The notes beneath the pieces are model-generated. The model was not told the DNA's origin. It did no database searches and saw only the letters and a program-made list of their open reading frames with translations. 26,441 bases of DNA from Chloroflexota bacterium (GTDB taxonomy: Bacteria; Chloroflexota; Dormibacteria; Dormibacterales; Dormibacteraceae): NCBI GenBank assembly GCA_005880175.1, contig VBJR01000259.1, positions 1 through 26,441 on the forward strand, written 5' to 3'. Made by a program: the position numbers and the translations under genes. Numbering within the stretch: the first letter of the stretch is position 1; each line of letters opens with the position of its first letter. Below, piece by piece: positions 24,288-26,441 of this stretch.

Positions 24288-24962
24288 ATGCGGCTCCTGC
24301 TGGTCGAGGACGACGCCGAGCTGGCCGCCAGCCTCCACCGCGGCCTGGAGGAGCTGGGCATGGCGGTGGACACGGCGGGCACCGGCGACCAGGCGCTGGC
24401 CGCCGCGGCGGTGGCGCGGTACGACGTCATCGTGCTCGACGTCATGCTGCCGGGCGGCCGCGACGGCTTCGCGCTGGCGCGAGAGCTGCGCGGCCGCCGG
24501 AACACCTCGCCGATCCTCATGCTCACCGGGCTCGGCGCCGTCGAGGACCGCGTCACCGGTCTGGAGGCGGGCGCGGACGACTACCTGGTCAAGCCGTTCG
24601 CGCTGCGCGAGCTGGTGGCCAGGGTGCGCGCGCTGAGCCGGCGCCACCTGCCCGACCGCACGGCCGTGCTGGAGGCCGGTCCGCTCCGCCTGGACACCGG
24701 CGCCCACCGTGCGACCGTCGACGGCTTCGAGGTCGCCCTCACCGCGAAGGAGTTCGCCGTCCTGGAGTTCCTGATGCTGCACCGGGGCATGGTCCTCAGC
24801 CGCGACCGCATCCTCGAGAACGTCTGGGACTTCGACCTGGAGGACGGCGACAACCTGGTCGAGGTGTACATCGGCCGGCTCCGCCGCAAGCTGGCCGGGG
24901 CGAGCGCCGGCGACCCCATCACGACGATCCGGGGCGCCGGGTACCGGTTCGACGGCGGCTGA
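24288..24962 (+). CDS. OmpR/PhoB-family response regulator
   Basis: 224 residues. Receiver domain with acidic residues E7-D8-D9, phosphoacceptor D51 (VIVLDVMLPGGRDG), LMLTGLG and the lysine in YLVKPFALRELVARV. The winged-helix output domain (about 130-222) shows LTAKEFAVLEFLMLHRGMVLSRDRILENVWD, VEVYIGRLRRKL and ITTIRGAGYRFD. The ATG at 24288 is preferred over an in-frame TTG at 24279 because of the TANNNT box. The kinase gene follows after 5 nt. Likely an envelope-stress or ion-sensing pair; the signal is unknown. Confidence 0.95.
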   Translation: MRLLLVEDDAELAASLHRGLEELGMAVDTAGTGDQALAAAAVARYDVIVLDVMLPGGRDGFALARELRGRRNTSPILMLTGLGAVEDRVTGLEAGADDYLVKPFALRELVARVRALSRRHLPDRTAVLEAGPLRLDTGAHRATVDGFEVALTAKEFAVLEFLMLHRGMVLSRDRILENVWDFDLEDGDNLVEVYIGRLRRKLAGASAGDPITTIRGAGYRFDGG

Positions 24963-24967
24963 GCGGC

Positions 24968-26233
24968 GTGCGGATCCTGCGCTCGACCCGGTTCCGGCTG
25001 GTCCTCGCGCAGACGGCCGTCCTGGCCGTCGCGGTCGTCCTGGCCGCCGCCGCCGTCTTCGAGCTGGCGACGGTCCCCGCCCGCAACCTGGAGGACCAGG
25101 CGCTGTTCGACCAGTGGAGCGCGGTCGGCAACGCGCTGGACCTGCGGGCCGGGCAGGTGGCGTACCCGCCGGGCCGGCTGCCCGAGATCGCGGCCGCGAC
25201 GGGGCAGCCCGTGGAGGTGGACGTGTTCACGCGGTCCGGGCTGCTGGTCCAGACGCCGGCCCAGAGCCTGGCCCCCGCGTACCTGGGCCAGGTCGCGGCG
25301 CGGGTGCTCGGCGGCGCGACGGTGGGCCCGCTCGACGTCCGCGACGCGGCCGGCGGCCCCCGCCGGCTGTACGCGGCCGCCCAGCCGGTGGGCGACCAGC
25401 GGGCCGCGCTGATCGTCAGCCTCTCCTCCGCGGACCTGGAGACGCTGACGCGGCGGCTGCTCGCGACGCTGCTGCTGGGCGGCGGCCTGCTGGTCGCGAT
25501 CGGCGGGGCGCTGGGCTGGGCGCTGGTCTCCCACCTGCTGGGCCGGGTCGAGCGCAGCTTCGAGACGCTGCGCCGGTTCACGGCCGACGCCTCGCACGAG
25601 CTGCGCGCGCCGCTCACCCTGATGCGGACGGAGGTCGAGGTGGCGCTGGCCCGGGAGCGGCCGCCGGCCGAGTACGTCTCGGCGCTGGGCCGCGTGGACG
25701 CCGAGCTGGAGCACCTGGGCGGGGTGGTGGACCGGCTGCTCCTGCTGGCCCAGGCCGACGCCGGCCGGCTGGTGCCGCAGCGGGTCGCGGTGGACGTCGC
25801 CGACGTCCTGGAGGAGGCGGCCGCGCGCTGGCGCGGCCCGGCGGCGGCGCGCCGCGTGGCGGTCGCGGTGGAGGCCCCGGCCACGGGGACGCTGGCCGCC
25901 GATCCCCACCTGCTCCGGCGGGTGCTGGACAACCTGCTCGACAACGCGGTCCGGCACAGCCCGCCGGAGGGCCGGATCGACCTCCGCGCGGGCCGCCAGG
26001 ACGGGAGCTGGGTGTTCGAGGTGGCCGACCAGGGCCCCGGCGTCCCGACCGCGCAGCGGAAGCGCGTGTTCGAGCGGTTCACGCGCCTGGACCCGGCCCG
26101 CTCCCGCCGCTCGGGCGGCGCCGGCCTGGGCCTGGCGCTGTCGGCGGCCGTGGCGCGCGCCCACGGCGGCACGCTGGACGTGGTGGACGCGGGCGGGCGC
26201 GGCGCCCGGTTCCGGCTCCGCCTGCCGGGCTAG
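24968..26233 (+). CDS. Sensor histidine kinase without HAMP domain
   Basis: 421 residues from GTG 24968. First membrane helix is about 10-33. The outside sensor region is about 34-160 (includes VDVFTRSGLLVQTPAQ, a CpxA/QseC-like style). The second helix is about 164-187 (LLATLLLGGGLLVAIGGALGWALV). The H box FTADASHELRAPL with H210 comes only about 22 residues later. The ATPase domain is complete: N box LRRVLDNLLDNAVRHSP, G1 DQGPGVP, F box FERF, G2 GGAGLGLAL. Kinases of this type normally have a HAMP linker of about 50 residues between helix 2 and the H box. Here GWALVS runs straight into LGRVERSFETLRRF, the segment usually found after HAMP, so an in-frame loss is possible. Confidence 0.9.
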   Translation: MRILRSTRFRLVLAQTAVLAVAVVLAAAAVFELATVPARNLEDQALFDQWSAVGNALDLRAGQVAYPPGRLPEIAAATGQPVEVDVFTRSGLLVQTPAQSLAPAYLGQVAARVLGGATVGPLDVRDAAGGPRRLYAAAQPVGDQRAALIVSLSSADLETLTRRLLATLLLGGGLLVAIGGALGWALVSHLLGRVERSFETLRRFTADASHELRAPLTLMRTEVEVALARERPPAEYVSALGRVDAELEHLGGVVDRLLLLAQADAGRLVPQRVAVDVADVLEEAAARWRGPAAARRVAVAVEAPATGTLAADPHLLRRVLDNLLDNAVRHSPPEGRIDLRAGRQDGSWVFEVADQGPGVPTAQRKRVFERFTRLDPARSRRSGGAGLGLALSAAVARAHGGTLDVVDAGGRGARFRLRLPG

Positions 26234-26270
26234 GGCCCGGTTTGGCTCTTGCGGACCGATGTGCGAGTTC

Positions 26271-26441
26271 AGTCCGTGGCGTACGGCTCGAACCGGTGGG
26301 CCAGCTCGCGTGGGGCCCGGCCCCGCACGTACGTCCCCTGCTCCCGGTACTCCACCCGCTCCAGGCCGCCGTACCGGCGCAGCTCCTGCAGCACCCCCTC
26401 CCGGCCGTACGGGATCAGGACCTCCAGGGCCACGTAGCGCT
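26271..26441 (-). CDS. hflX: GTPase HflX, C-terminal end (gene continues beyond the window)
   Basis: The minus-strand frame reads RYVALEVLIPYGREGVLQEL, then RRYGGLERVEYREQGTYVRGRAPRELAHRFEPYATD and TGA (26271-26273). This matches the extreme C-terminal domain of HflX, whose ends run LLIPY...L...G.V..E.YTE.GT.VRARVP..LA..L.PY. Only 56 residues are visible, so the GTPase motifs are outside. HflX rescues or splits stalled ribosomes; in many bacteria it lies in the mutL-miaA-hfq-hflX neighbourhood. Convergent with the histidine kinase, with a 37-bp gap in which I see no terminator. Confidence 0.75.

Overview
The window is high-GC bacterial DNA (about 60-82% GC in hand-counted 60-base rows). It is dense in genes and carries a housekeeping order that matches the Bacillus-type chromosomal cluster: rnj - ftsK/spoIIIE - pgsA - cinA - recA - (recX) - rny - ymdB - spoVS - miaB - mutS - mutL, with hflX at the right edge. 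Together with a Gram-positive-type LexA box (CGAAC-N4-GTTCG) before recA, this points to a Terrabacteria lineage. A GC-rich soil Chloroflexota (for example Limnocylindria-like) or Dormibacterota is my best guess; this is inference from gene content and composition, not a database match.

Layout. 1-4614: RNase J (5' end outside the window), a small zinc-ribbon membrane protein, a 30-bp palindrome, a convergent zinc-ribbon gene, and FtsK. 4670-7377: a PgsA-CinA(PncC) fusion with a damaged 5' end, then recA under a clear SOS promoter, then recX. 7378-15137: an accessory block inserted between recX and rny. It holds an R2-like di-iron oxidase divergent from a TetR regulator over a 16-bp palindrome, a membrane-anchored NPCBM-like protein, a frameshifted APH(6)-like kinase, a NarL-type two-component system, a four-helix membrane protein, an HhH-GPD glycosylase and a WYL regulator. 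15156-16849: rny with its own sigma70-type promoter, near-perfect Shine-Dalgarno and intrinsic terminator. 16893-23602: ymdB, spoVS, miaB, mutS and mutL, with an island of three palindromes spaced exactly 41 bp apart between mutS and mutL. 23606-26441: a frameshifted DUF4232-like lipoprotein, an OmpR-type two-component system whose kinase lacks HAMP, and the 3' end of hflX.

Functionally the core covers RNA turnover (RNase J, RNase Y), chromosome translocation (FtsK), recombination and SOS repair (RecA, RecX), mismatch repair (MutS, MutL), tRNA modification (MiaB), phospholipid synthesis (PgsA) and the YmdB/SpoVS developmental pair. The accessory block adds sensing, base excision repair and possible small-molecule oxidation or phosphorylation.

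The strongest oddities are: (1) four housekeeping genes (pgsA, rny, miaB, mutS) each interrupted by an out-of-frame loss of roughly 50-70 nt, which looks more like a recurrent assembly fault than biology but needs read-level checking; (2) the 41-bp-periodic palindrome array; (3) the PgsA-PncC fusion; (4) a sharp GC step inside ftsK.
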